Both the position numbers and the translations under genes were made by a program. From positions 1 through 11,460 of the forward strand of contig CAMURX010000041.1 in the NCBI GenBank assembly GCA_947097615.1: a stretch of 11,460 bases of DNA. The letters are read 5' to 3'. Origin of the DNA: an uncultured Neisseria sp. (GTDB taxonomy: Bacteria; Pseudomonadota; Gammaproteobacteria; Burkholderiales; Neisseriaceae). This document shows, one piece after another, positions 6,428 to 11,460 of this stretch (its first letter is position 1; each line of letters begins with the position of its first letter). Under the pieces are notes generated by a model. That model worked only from the letters and a program-made list of their open reading frames with translations. It did not search any database and was not told where the DNA came from.

Positions 6428-7076
6428 ATTTCGCACTCCGCACGCGGTTTTCCGCCCAACGCGCCAGCAGCGACACCGGCAGCAGGATAATCAGGTAGCT
6501 GGCAAACAGCAGAAACAGGGCTTCGTTGGTTTTGTAGTCCATGCCGATGATGTCTTTGGTGACAAACAATAATTCGGCAATGCCCACCGCGCTGACGACC
6601 GAGGTTTCTTTAATTAGAAACAAGATGTTCGCGCCGACGGCAGGCACGGCCACCGCCCAAGCCTGCGGCAGCTCGACATAGCGGAAAATCTGCCGCCGGC
6701 TCAGGCCGATGGCTTTGCCCGCTTCGATTTGCCCGGGCGGCACGGCGAGTATGCCTGCGCGTATGGCTTCGGCCATATAGCTTGCGCCGAGGAAAGTGAG
6801 GGCGATAACGCCGCAGGTGAAGCCGTCCCATTTGATGCCGACTTTGGGCAGGCCGTAGTAAAGAAAGAAAAGCTGGATGAGCAGCGGCGTGTTGCGCGAC
6901 AGCTCGATATAGGCGCGGGCGGGCGCGGCAAACGGTTTGATTTTGTAGGCCGTTACCACCGCCACGGCCAGCCCGAACAGCAGCGACAGGGCGATGCCCC
7001 ACGCCGACAGCGCCAGCGTGAGCTTGGCGGCTTCGGCGAATTTCGGTACGGCATTTATCAGATAAGACCAGTTCAT
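6417..7076 (-). CDS. Polar amino-acid ABC transporter permease 1
   Basis: A 219-residue inner-membrane permease, first gene of the importer operon. It begins MNWSYLINAVPKFAEAAKLTL, followed by hydrophobic segments (ALSLLFGLAVAVVTAY; CGVIALTFLGASYMAEAI; ALFLLFASYLIILLPVSLL). The EAA loop reads GQIEAGKAIGLSRRQIFRYVELPQAWAVAVPA, and the region RNTPLLIQLFFLYYGLP is the hallmark of His/Glu/Gln-type permeases. A longer frame starts at 7169, but its first codons lie upstream of the promoter at 7104-7132 and look unlike a permease, so ATG 7076 is chosen. The ribosome site is poor. TGA at 6417 lies inside the start region of permease 2. Confidence 0.9.
   Translation of the reverse strand: MNWSYLINAVPKFAEAAKLTLALSAWGIALSLLFGLAVAVVTAYKIKPFAAPARAYIELSRNTPLLIQLFFLYYGLPKVGIKWDGFTCGVIALTFLGASYMAEAIRAGILAVPPGQIEAGKAIGLSRRQIFRYVELPQAWAVAVPAVGANILFLIKETSVVSAVGIAELLFVTKDIIGMDYKTNEALFLLFASYLIILLPVSLLARWAENRVRSAKYGV
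6436..6439 (-). promoter_or_regulatory. Ribosome binding site deciding the permease 2 start
   Basis: GGAG on the minus strand with 8-nt spacing to ATG 6427. It lies within the coding end of permease 1, consistent with coupled translation. Confidence 0.6.
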
Positions 7077-7103
7077 GGCGCGGCGGTGCGGAAAAAAGGC
7101 GGC

Positions 7104-7132
7104 ATTGTATCGCCCGCCCTGCCCCTTGCCAA
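7104..7132 (-). promoter_or_regulatory. Sigma-70 promoter for the ABC importer operon
   Basis: Minus-strand TTGGCA (7127-7132) and TACAAT (7104-7109), each 5 of 6 to consensus, separated by exactly 17 bp of very GC-rich spacer. The predicted start near 7097 gives a leader of about 20 nt to ATG 7076 and excludes the longer upstream start. Confidence 0.65.
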
Positions 7133-7175
7133 ATAGCGGCACGGAATAAGGCGGATGCGGGAAAAGCATATGGAA

Positions 7176-7215
7176 AGGCCGTCTGAAAACCCTGTTGCGG
7201 GTTTTCAGACGGCCT
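7176..7215 (-). terminator. DUS hairpin terminator after the fHbp-like gene
   Basis: A perfect 17-bp stem with a 6-nt loop built from inverted AG-DUS (7178-7187 and 7204-7213) plus AACCC/GGGTT. It starts 15 bp past the stop codon of the lipoprotein gene and separates it from the importer promoter. Confidence 0.85.
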
Positions 7216-7230
7216 CTTTACATGACACGC

Positions 7231-8070
7231 TTATTGTTTCTTGCCGGCCATGCCGATGCTTTGGTTGGCATCACGGAAATCCACACCGCCTGCAATTTCG
7301 GCGGCTTCCGGGCCGTAAAGGCCGAGTGAGTAGCGACCGTCGCCGAAATCTTTTGATTTGGCATGGCCTTCAAAGCCTTCAAAGCCGTCGGAGCCGTCGG
7401 GGCGGGCATTCAGCTGCGCCTGTTCAAGCGTAATATCTTGTTTGCCTGGCAGGCCGGTAATGCTGCCCTGGCCTGTTTTGCTGGCGAAATCAACGGTGTA
7501 ATCGAGCTTGCCGTAGTCTTTTTTGCCGTATCCGGCTTCGGCAAACGCACTGCCTTTATAGTTGGCCGTACCGGTTTGCGGAATGTTGGTGGCGCGCTGA
7601 CCCTGAATGCTGGCGATCTCCAATTTATTGACTACATCTGGGCGATTGTTACCGGCAGCATCTTTTGCGTGAGTCGGAACCAGCCCGACTACGGCAGAAT
7701 AGTTCTGTTTGTAGAGCAGAAGTTTGCCGCCGTCGGTGCTGCCGTTGCCCGTTTTGCGCTCATAGGCCAACTCGGTAATCAGATCCTGTTTTTTGAAACT
7801 GATGTCAAATTTGTCGCCAGAACGGTAGGTTTTACTGCGCTCAGCGCCTTGTTTTTCGTCATCGGTAATCGTAATAGAGGATTGGCTGTCGGGCAGCAGG
7901 GTGTTAGACAGCGATGGCTTGAACCCCAGTTCCTTATAATTGCCGTTTGCCTTCGGTTTGAGCGGATCAGTTATCGCGTCAGCCAAACCTTCGCCTGCGC
8001 TGCTGCAACCGGCTAATGCCGCAGAAGCGGCAAGAATGCAGAGAATATGGCGCTGTTTGTGTTGTTTCAT
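7231..8070 (-). CDS. Factor H-binding protein (fHbp/GNA1870)-like surface lipoprotein
   Basis: A 279-residue lipoprotein. Signal peptide 1-21 ends in lipobox LAGC with Cys22; mature length about 258 residues, close to meningococcal fHbp. Recognised from memory by shared segments in the same order: GEGLADAITDPL (26-37; fHbp GAGLADALTAPL), LLLYKQNYSAVVG (117-129; FQVYKQSHSALTA), GTANYKGSAF (167-176; GRATYRGTAF), GKLDYTVDFASKTGQGSI (187-204; GKLTYTIDFAAKQGNGKI), ARPDG (222-226; IKPDG) and GRYSLGLYGPEAAEIAGG plus SIGMAGKKQ at the end (GSYSLGIFG..AQEVAGS; HIGLAAKQ). The fold should be two beta-barrel domains. Known: fHbp is a Slam-exported outer-membrane lipoprotein that binds complement factor H; binding here is not demonstrable from sequence. 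ATG 8070 has AAGGA at 7 nt. Neighbours differ from the meningococcal locus. GC is visibly lower than in flanking genes, suggesting separate history. Confidence 0.82.
   Translation of the reverse strand: MKQHKQRHILCILAASAALAGCSSAGEGLADAITDPLKPKANGNYKELGFKPSLSNTLLPDSQSSITITDDEKQGAERSKTYRSGDKFDISFKKQDLITELAYERKTGNGSTDGGKLLLYKQNYSAVVGLVPTHAKDAAGNNRPDVVNKLEIASIQGQRATNIPQTGTANYKGSAFAEAGYGKKDYGKLDYTVDFASKTGQGSITGLPGKQDITLEQAQLNARPDGSDGFEGFEGHAKSKDFGDGRYSLGLYGPEAAEIAGGVDFRDANQSIGMAGKKQ
7369..7395 (-). repeat. Three imperfect 9-bp tandem units in the fHbp-like gene
   Basis: Minus-strand GGCTTTGAA occurs twice in tandem after the related GGCTCCGAC, encoding GSDGFEGFEG. In fHbp the aligned place is a variable stretch after the PDG motif, so unit-number change would add or remove three residues in a likely loop without frameshift. 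Confidence 0.8.
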
Positions 8071-8106
8071 GGCATTATCCTTTCATACACCGTTAAAAAC
8101 GGCTAC

Positions 8107-8112
8107 ATTATA
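8107..8112 (-). promoter_or_regulatory. Promoter -10 element of the fHbp-like gene
   Basis: A perfect TATAAT on the minus strand, predicted start near 8100, leader about 30 nt. No good -35 lies at 16-18 bp (CAATAT at 17), which suggests activator dependence. The spacer and upstream region 8113-8220 are strongly AT-rich. An imperfect Fur-box-like GATAATAATAAAATATT (plus strand, 8118-8134) overlaps the spacer; only its first half is convincing. Confidence 0.55.
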
Positions 8113-8250
8113 ACGACGATAATAATAAAATATTGACACCGTCTATGCACCAAATCGATTTACACAATAACCGGCTGATAACAAATTCAAAATATTCGAT
8201 ATAAGACACAAATCCTGTCAGCATCCGCACCTAATAATGCGCCCTCCCAG

Positions 8251-8289
8251 AGGCCGTCTGAAACCGCAGCGCCGCCTTTCAGACGGCCT
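8251..8289. terminator. DUS hairpin in the divergent intergenic region
   Basis: Inverted AG-DUS (8253-8262 and 8278-8287) form a 13-bp stem. It lies between two divergently transcribed genes, upstream of both, so it terminates neither; it could insulate the regulator gene from upstream plus-strand transcription or serve mainly as an uptake signal. The 8071-8340 gap otherwise holds only the lipoprotein promoter and AT-rich DNA. Confidence 0.6.
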
Positions 8290-8340
8290 GAGTTTTGTTT
8301 ACAATGCCTGCCGAATGTTTACATTGGACACAAAGCCGCA

Positions 8341-9927
8341 ATGACATCGAAAACACAAAACGACCGCCGCGACTGGCGCGCGCAGGAAATGCTGCTGCTG
8401 CAACAGGTTATCCGCAACCTCGGCCGCGACGACGGCGCACACGACACCGCCCTGTACATCATGCTGCAACTGATGAGCGAATTTTTCGGCCTCAACCAAG
8501 GGCGCATCGTCCTGCAGCACCTTAACGACGAAAACGCCTCCATACGCTACGCCTACGGCATGTCGCCGGAGCAAACCGCACGCGGCGTTTACGCCCCCGG
8601 CGAAGGCATTACCGGCACCGTCCTCAAACACGCCCACATGATAGTTGCCGACAACGTGCGCGACGATCCCCTCTTCCTCGGCCGCAGCGTCCTGCACAGC
8701 GACATTCCCGCCGAACAGACCATGTTCATCGCCCTGCCCGTCAGCGCTATGAACCGCACCTTCGGCGTTCTCGCCTGCCTGCGTGCCCGCTACAGCCCGC
8801 GCGCCCTGCACGACGACATCTCCCTGCTCAACATCCTCGCCACCCTCACCGGCCAGCTCCTCTACATCCACGAAAACAACGAAGCCCGCCGCCTGCAACT
8901 GCAAAACCAAAACCGCAAACTGCGGCAGACCCTGCAATCGCACAGCCGCCGCTACGGCATCGTCGGCTCGTCCGCCCCCCTGCTCAACGCCGTCAGCGAA
9001 CTCGAACGCGTCGCCCACAGCAACGCCAACGTCCTGCTGATAGGCGAAAACGGCACCGGCAAAGAAATGTTCGCCCGTACCCTGCACACCGCCGGCCGCC
9101 GCGTCGGCCAGCCCTTCATCAAAGTCACCTGCGGCGGCCGCGACGAAGCCGAATTCAGCCGCGAAATCTTCGGCGAAGGCGACACCCCCGGCCTGCTCGA
9201 ACAGGCCGACGGCGGCACCATCTTCTTCGACGAAACCGCCGCACTCACCGCCGACCAGCAAACCCGCCTGCTGCGTGTTTTGCAGGAAAACGCCGTCCGC
9301 CGCCTCGACGGCGGCAAAGCGCGCAAAACCAACGTCCGCATCATCACCGCCACCTGCCGCGACCTGGCCGAAGAAGTCGGACAAGGCCGCTTCGACCCCG
9401 ACCTCTACTACCGCCTCTACGTCGTCCCCATCCACCTGCCCGCCCTGCGCGACCGCCGCAGCGACATCCCCGAACTCACCGCCTACTTCATGCACCGCAT
9501 CAACCGCGACAGCGGCAAAAACGCCAACCTCAGCGCCGAAGCCGTCGAACAGCTGCAAAACCACAACTGGCCGGGCAACGTCTACGAACTCGAACAATTC
9601 CTCACCGAACTGGCACAGCAGAGCGACAACCACATCATAGGCGAACAACAAGTCTGGCAGCTCCTCAACCGCCGCGCCGGCAAACCCCTGCCCGTCGCCG
9701 CCCGCAAACCCGCCGGCCGCAGCCGCACCGCCTTCGCCGTACAGGGCAACCAGGCACGCCCCTACCTCCAGGCCGATTCGCACCCGCTGGAAAAAATCGA
9801 ACAAACCCTGGCCTACTGCCGCGGCAACAAAACCCAGGCCGCACAAATGTTGGGCTTGTCTACCCGCCAGCTTTACTACCGGTTGGAGAAACTGAAACAG
9901 GAACGGGAAAAGAAAAAGGCCGTCTGA
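8341..9927 (+). CDS. GAF-AAA+-Fis transcriptional regulator resembling sigma-54 activators but lacking GAFTGA
   Basis: A 528-residue protein with NifA-like architecture. Residues about 30-180 form a GAF sensor domain (PGEGITGTVLKHAHMIVADNV, ALPVSAMNRTFGVLACLRA), then a coiled linker (180-203). Residues 206-440 are an AAA+ domain with Walker A GENGTGKE (235-242), Walker B GGTIFFDE (291-298), the LYYRLYVVPIHLPALRDR segment (355-372) and WPGNVYELE (410-418). The C-terminus (483-520) is a Fis-type helix-turn-helix (NKTQAAQMLGLSTRQLYYRL). The GAFTGA loop that contacts sigma-54 is absent: EIFG runs through EGDTPG straight to LLEQADGG, about ten residues short. The Arg of WPGNVRELE is Tyr. Such proteins (compare TyrR) may act with sigma-70 or as repressors. 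ATG 8341 is the only nearby in-frame start; its ribosome site is weak. The stop TGA lies inside a DUS. Confidence 0.87.
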   Translation: MTSKTQNDRRDWRAQEMLLLQQVIRNLGRDDGAHDTALYIMLQLMSEFFGLNQGRIVLQHLNDENASIRYAYGMSPEQTARGVYAPGEGITGTVLKHAHMIVADNVRDDPLFLGRSVLHSDIPAEQTMFIALPVSAMNRTFGVLACLRARYSPRALHDDISLLNILATLTGQLLYIHENNEARRLQLQNQNRKLRQTLQSHSRRYGIVGSSAPLLNAVSELERVAHSNANVLLIGENGTGKEMFARTLHTAGRRVGQPFIKVTCGGRDEAEFSREIFGEGDTPGLLEQADGGTIFFDETAALTADQQTRLLRVLQENAVRRLDGGKARKTNVRIITATCRDLAEEVGQGRFDPDLYYRLYVVPIHLPALRDRRSDIPELTAYFMHRINRDSGKNANLSAEAVEQLQNHNWPGNVYELEQFLTELAQQSDNHIIGEQQVWQLLNRRAGKPLPVAARKPAGRSRTAFAVQGNQARPYLQADSHPLEKIEQTLAYCRGNKTQAAQMLGLSTRQLYYRLEKLKQEREKKKAV

Positions 9928-9928
9928 A
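9919..9928 (+). repeat. DUS supplying the stop codon of the regulator gene
   Basis: Perfect core with AG prefix. The last codons GCC GTC TGA of the regulator gene (Ala, Val, stop) are the DUS itself. Confidence 0.95.
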
Positions 9929-9933
9929 AAAAA

Positions 9934-9994
9934 CGGCGGATGGTCTGCACGCAATCCGATATGGAAAACACATGCAGACATCCGCCGGATTTTT
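9934..9994 (+). terminator. Intrinsic terminator of the regulator gene
   Basis: CGGCGGATGGTCTGCA pairs with TGCAGACATCCGCCG (one bulged G, 15 bp) around a 23-nt loop, followed by GATTTTT. Unlike the others it is not built from an inverted DUS pair. It begins 7 bp after the stop codon. Confidence 0.75.
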
Positions 9995-10018
9995 GGCACA
10001 ACCGGTAACGGTTGGAAA

Positions 10019-10174
10019 TATAGTGAAACAACACGGAAAGATACAAGGCAAGCAAATCGCAGACAATAAGGACATATTGGGAAATTTTCTTATCATTTAC
10101 AATATCTTATTAAACCGCCCTCTTTGAGCCAAGGCGAAGCAACGCCGTGGATTTTCTATTTTGTTTCTCCCTAG
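10019..10174. mobile_element. Degenerate Correia repeat-like element (MITE)
   Basis: It starts with the Correia terminus TATAGTG. Then come segments that follow the internal order of meningococcal Correia elements: ACAAGGCAAGCAAATCGCAG (compare ACAAGGCGACGAAGCCGCAG), later CTCTTTGAGCCAAGGCGAAG and CAACGCCGT (compare CTCTTTGAGCTAAGGCGAGG, CAACGCCGT). The right end TTTTGTTTCTCCCTA is a decayed version of the inverted terminus. Length of about 155 bp fits the long class (about 152-156 bp). The centre is AT-rich and diverged. Comparison is from memory. It lies between the regulator terminator and the tRNA terminator, where intact copies elsewhere carry promoters, RNase III sites or IHF sites; none is demonstrable here. 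Confidence 0.65.
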
Positions 10175-10237
10175 GGGCTGATTGTCAACAGACCCTATAT
10201 AAAGGGGGAAGCACGAAATATCACAAGATACAGAGAC

Positions 10238-10268
10238 AAAAAACAGCCGTTTGAAACGGCTGTTTTTT
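10238..10268 (-). terminator. Intrinsic terminator of tRNA-Pro
   Basis: A perfect 14-bp stem (AAAAAACAGCCGTT with AACGGCTGTTTTTT) with a 3-nt loop. A-run and T-run on opposite arms make it work in both directions. It starts 7 bp after the tRNA CCA end. The stem contains GCCGTTTGAA (10246-10255), one base away from a DUS. Confidence 0.85.
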
Positions 10269-10274
10269 AATTTT

Positions 10275-10351
10275 TGGTCGGAGTGAAAGGATTCGAACCT
10301 TCGACCCCTTGCACCCCATGCAAGTGCGCTACCAGACTGCGCCACACTCCG
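10275..10351 (-). tRNA. tRNA-Pro (anticodon GGG)
   Basis: A 77-nt cloverleaf on the minus strand with encoded CCA. Acceptor CGGAGTG pairs with CACTCCG; D-arm GCGC..GCGC with loop AGTCTGGTA; anticodon stem CTTGC/GCAAG around loop ATGGGGT, giving anticodon GGG for Pro codons CCC/CCU; T-arm GAAGG TTCGAAT CCTTT. A position downstream of ihfA and a small merR-like gene is conserved in betaproteobacteria. Confidence 0.96.
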
Positions 10352-10367
10352 ACTTGGGAAGCTGTGC

Positions 10368-10396
10368 ATTATATAGAACTTAACCGTTTCCGGCAA
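10368..10396 (-). promoter_or_regulatory. Sigma-70 promoter of tRNA-Pro
   Basis: Minus-strand TTGCCG (10391-10396) and a perfect TATAAT (10368-10373) with exact 17-bp spacing. The predicted start near 10361 leaves a leader of about 10 nt. The -35 element lies in the last codons of the MerR-like gene, so the tRNA can be made independently of the ihfA transcript. Confidence 0.75.
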
Positions 10397-10715
10397 GTGC
10401 TTTTTCGATTTTATCCGACAAAGCAGCCAAACCCGTTTTGATTTCTTCCGCCGTAGCGGCAGGGCGGCCGTCCGCATCCAAACCGTTATGGTTGAACGCA
10501 TCGATAAAGGGCGCGAAAGTGTCCCGCAGTTTTCTGGTTTTCACTACATCCGCACGGGTGTAGTGATCCGCACCGTAGCCCACCACAATGCCATGTTCCT
10601 GCTGCCATTGCGCGAACTGCTTCGGACTGATCTGCGCCAACTCGCACAACTCAGCCAAGCTGAAATAACGTTTCGCAGGAATCGGGGGTAAATCAACGTT
10701 GGCGCTGCTTGTCAT
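10380..10715 (-). CDS. Small MerR-type helix-turn-helix protein downstream of ihfA
   Basis: A 111-residue protein. Residues 16-65 form a MerR-like winged helix-turn-helix ([20 protein letters not shown] followed by [22 protein letters not shown]). The remaining C-terminal 40 residues are short and charged, without the long dimerisation helix and effector domain of classical MerR proteins, so ligand and target are unknown. ATG 10715 is preceded by GGAG at 7 nt and overlaps the end of ihfA by 23 bp, indicating coupled translation. The order pheT-ihfA-merR-tRNA-Pro is shared by many betaproteobacteria, which argues for a conserved but uncharacterised role. Confidence 0.85.
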   Translation of the reverse strand: MTSSANVDLPPIPAKRYFSLAELCELAQISPKQFAQWQQEHGIVVGYGADHYTRADVVKTRKLRDTFAPFIDAFNHNGLDADGRPAATAEEIKTGLAALSDKIEKALAGNG

Positions 10716-11001
10716 AATAATGCTCCACCATGCCTTTCAATTTTTGGCTGGCATGAAAAGTCACCACGCGGCGGGCACTGATGGGTACTTCCTCTCCGGT
10801 TTTCGGATTGCGGCCGGGACGCTGCGGCTTGTCGCGCAGCTGGAAGTTGCCAAAACCCGAAATCTTGATTTCCTCACCGCGCTCCAAAGTGCTGCGGATC
10901 TCTTCAAAAAAGAGTTCGACGATTTCTTTGGCGTCGTTTTTGCTTACATTGCTTACTTTATCGACCAAAATATCGGCCAATTCGGCTTTAGTCAGTGTCA
11001 T
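10693..11001 (-). CDS. ihfA: Integration host factor subunit alpha
   Basis: A 102-residue member of the HU/IHF DNA-bending family. It shows the N-terminal helices ([15 protein letters not shown]), the segment [13 protein letters not shown], and the minor-groove-inserting arm [20 protein letters not shown] with its intercalating Pro, then the C-terminal [11 protein letters not shown]-alpha bends DNA sharply as a heterodimer with IHF-beta and affects transcription and recombination. Location directly after pheT is diagnostic for ihfA as opposed to hupB or ihfB. ATG 11001 has AAAGG at 7 nt. It has its own promoter in the 73-bp gap after pheT. Confidence 0.96.
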   Translation of the reverse strand: MTLTKAELADILVDKVSNVSKNDAKEIVELFFEEIRSTLERGEEIKISGFGNFQLRDKPQRPGRNPKTGEEVPISARRVVTFHASQKLKGMVEHYYDKQRQR

Positions 11002-11031
11002 TTGCTTACCTTTTTATTGTAACGGACGCGG

Positions 11032-11059
11032 ATTTTACCAATTTCCGCGCAGATTTCAA
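11032..11059 (-). promoter_or_regulatory. ihfA: Promoter of ihfA
   Basis: Minus-strand TTGAAA (11054-11059) and TAAAAT (11032-11037) with 16-bp spacing; the -10 is extended by TGG directly before it. The predicted start near 11025 gives a leader of about 24 nt. It lies entirely in the gap after the pheT stop codon. Confidence 0.7.
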
Positions 11060-11074
11060 AACATATTCAATAGA

Positions 11075-11460
11075 TTAAGCACGCAATTGCGCGCCCACGG
11101 CCGCCGCCGCGTCCACCAGCTTGGCCATTACCGGCTCGACGGCTTCGTCGGTGAGCGTGTTTTCCATGTCCTGCAGCAGCACTTTCACCGCCATGCTCTT
11201 CATGCCTTCGGGCAGGCCGGTGCCGCGATAGACGTCAAACAGCGCGATTTCCTGCACCAGCGGACTGGAAACGGTTTTCAGGCTGCTTTCGAGTTCGGCG
11301 TAGGACACGTTTTCGGGCAGCACAAAGGCCAAATCGCGGCGCACGGCCTGGAATTTGGACACGGGCTGATAATGGGTTTTCCCGCGCTGCAAAACCGCGG
11401 CCATATCGATTTCAAACACCAGCGGCGCTTGCGGCAGGTCGTATTTTTGCAGCCATTTGG
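11075..11460 (-). CDS. pheT: Phenylalanine-tRNA ligase beta subunit, C-terminal fragment
   Basis: The gene enters from the right edge; the last 127 residues are visible and end in TAA at 11075. They read KWLQKYDLPQAPLVFEIDMA, then the ferredoxin-fold anticodon-binding (FDX-ACB) domain: VSKFQAVRRDLAFVLPENVSY, FDVYRGTGLPEGMKSMAVKV, LQDMENTLTDEAV and VGAQLRA at the end. This domain binds the tRNA-Phe anticodon stem and is the C-terminus of bacterial PheT. The catalytic-like core and B3/B4 editing domain are outside the window. The in-frame GTG at 11419 is an internal Val, not a start. Confidence 0.96.
   Translation of the reverse strand, partial: KWLQKYDLPQAPLVFEIDMAAVLQRGKTHYQPVSKFQAVRRDLAFVLPENVSYAELESSLKTVSSPLVQEIALFDVYRGTGLPEGMKSMAVKVLLQDMENTLTDEAVEPVMAKLVDAAAAVGAQLRA

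Noticed and set aside
7077..7169. Longer N-terminus for permease 1 starting at 7169
   Set aside because: The extension would begin upstream of the predicted promoter, is proline/arginine-rich and unlike permease N-termini.
7361..7400. Short direct repeats in the lipoprotein gene considered as a CRISPR or phase-variation tract
   Set aside because: Units are 9 bp, adjacent and in frame; no spacers, and the unit length cannot cause frameshift.
8299..9999. Long minus-strand open frame antisense to the GAF-AAA+ regulator gene
   Set aside because: Its translation is low-complexity A/G/V/F/E-rich, as expected for the shadow of a GC-rich gene; the plus strand encodes recognisable domains.
10175..10190. 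GGGGCTGATT resembling the 5' end of a tmRNA
   Set aside because: The match stops after ten bases; no tRNA-like 3' end or tag reading frame follows.
11277..11286. GCAGCCTGAA on the minus strand in pheT, equal to the core of the Kingella-type uptake sequence
   Set aside because: Single 10-mer in a conserved coding stretch (SSLKTV) without the AG prefix; chance is the simplest explanation.

Overview
The window comes from a member of the genus Neisseria. I count at least 24 perfect copies of the neisserial DNA uptake sequence (DUS) core GCCGTCTGAA, on both strands. In 21 of them the two preceding bases are AG, so the 12-mer is AGGCCGTCTGAA, the 'AG-DUS' dialect of commensal neisseriae rather than the AT form of meningococcus and gonococcus. 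Overall base composition is GC-rich (about 60% by eye), which fits a high-GC commensal such as the N. bacilliformis/N. elongata group; the species is an inference.

Layout, left to right. (1) 3-239 (+): the last 78 codons of an HscC-type Hsp70 chaperone. (2) 329-3673 (+): a 1114-residue protein with an N-terminal J-domain, six repeated helical modules and a polytopic membrane C-terminus, probably the co-chaperone of HscC. (3) 3674-3944: a repeat-rich convergent gap with a dRS3-like repeat, four DUS and a 22-bp hairpin. (4) 7076-3945 (-): an amino-acid (probably cysteine) ABC importer in the order permease, permease, ATPase, DUS hairpin, binding lipoprotein, with a recognisable promoter before the first permease. 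(5) 8070-7231 (-): a surface-type lipoprotein that I recognise as a divergent factor H-binding protein (fHbp/GNA1870) homologue, less GC-rich than its surroundings and with an AT-rich promoter region. (6) 8341-9927 (+): a GAF-AAA+-Fis regulator shaped like a sigma-54 activator but lacking the GAFTGA loop. (7) 9928-10274: an intrinsic terminator, a degenerate Correia-like element of about 155 bp and a second terminator. (8) 11460-10275 (-): the conserved betaproteobacterial block pheT (3' end), ihfA, a small MerR-type gene and tRNA-Pro(GGG), with good promoters before ihfA and before the tRNA.

How the parts work together: the HscC/J-protein pair forms a specialised Hsp70 system tied to the membrane. 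The ABC genes form one import system. pheT-ihfA-merR-tRNA is a housekeeping block. The fHbp-like lipoprotein and the GAFTGA-less regulator share a divergent intergenic region but need not be functionally linked. The points most worth pursuing are the giant J-protein with DUS-encoded linkers, the fHbp homologue outside its meningococcal locus, and the degenerate sigma-54-activator-like regulator.
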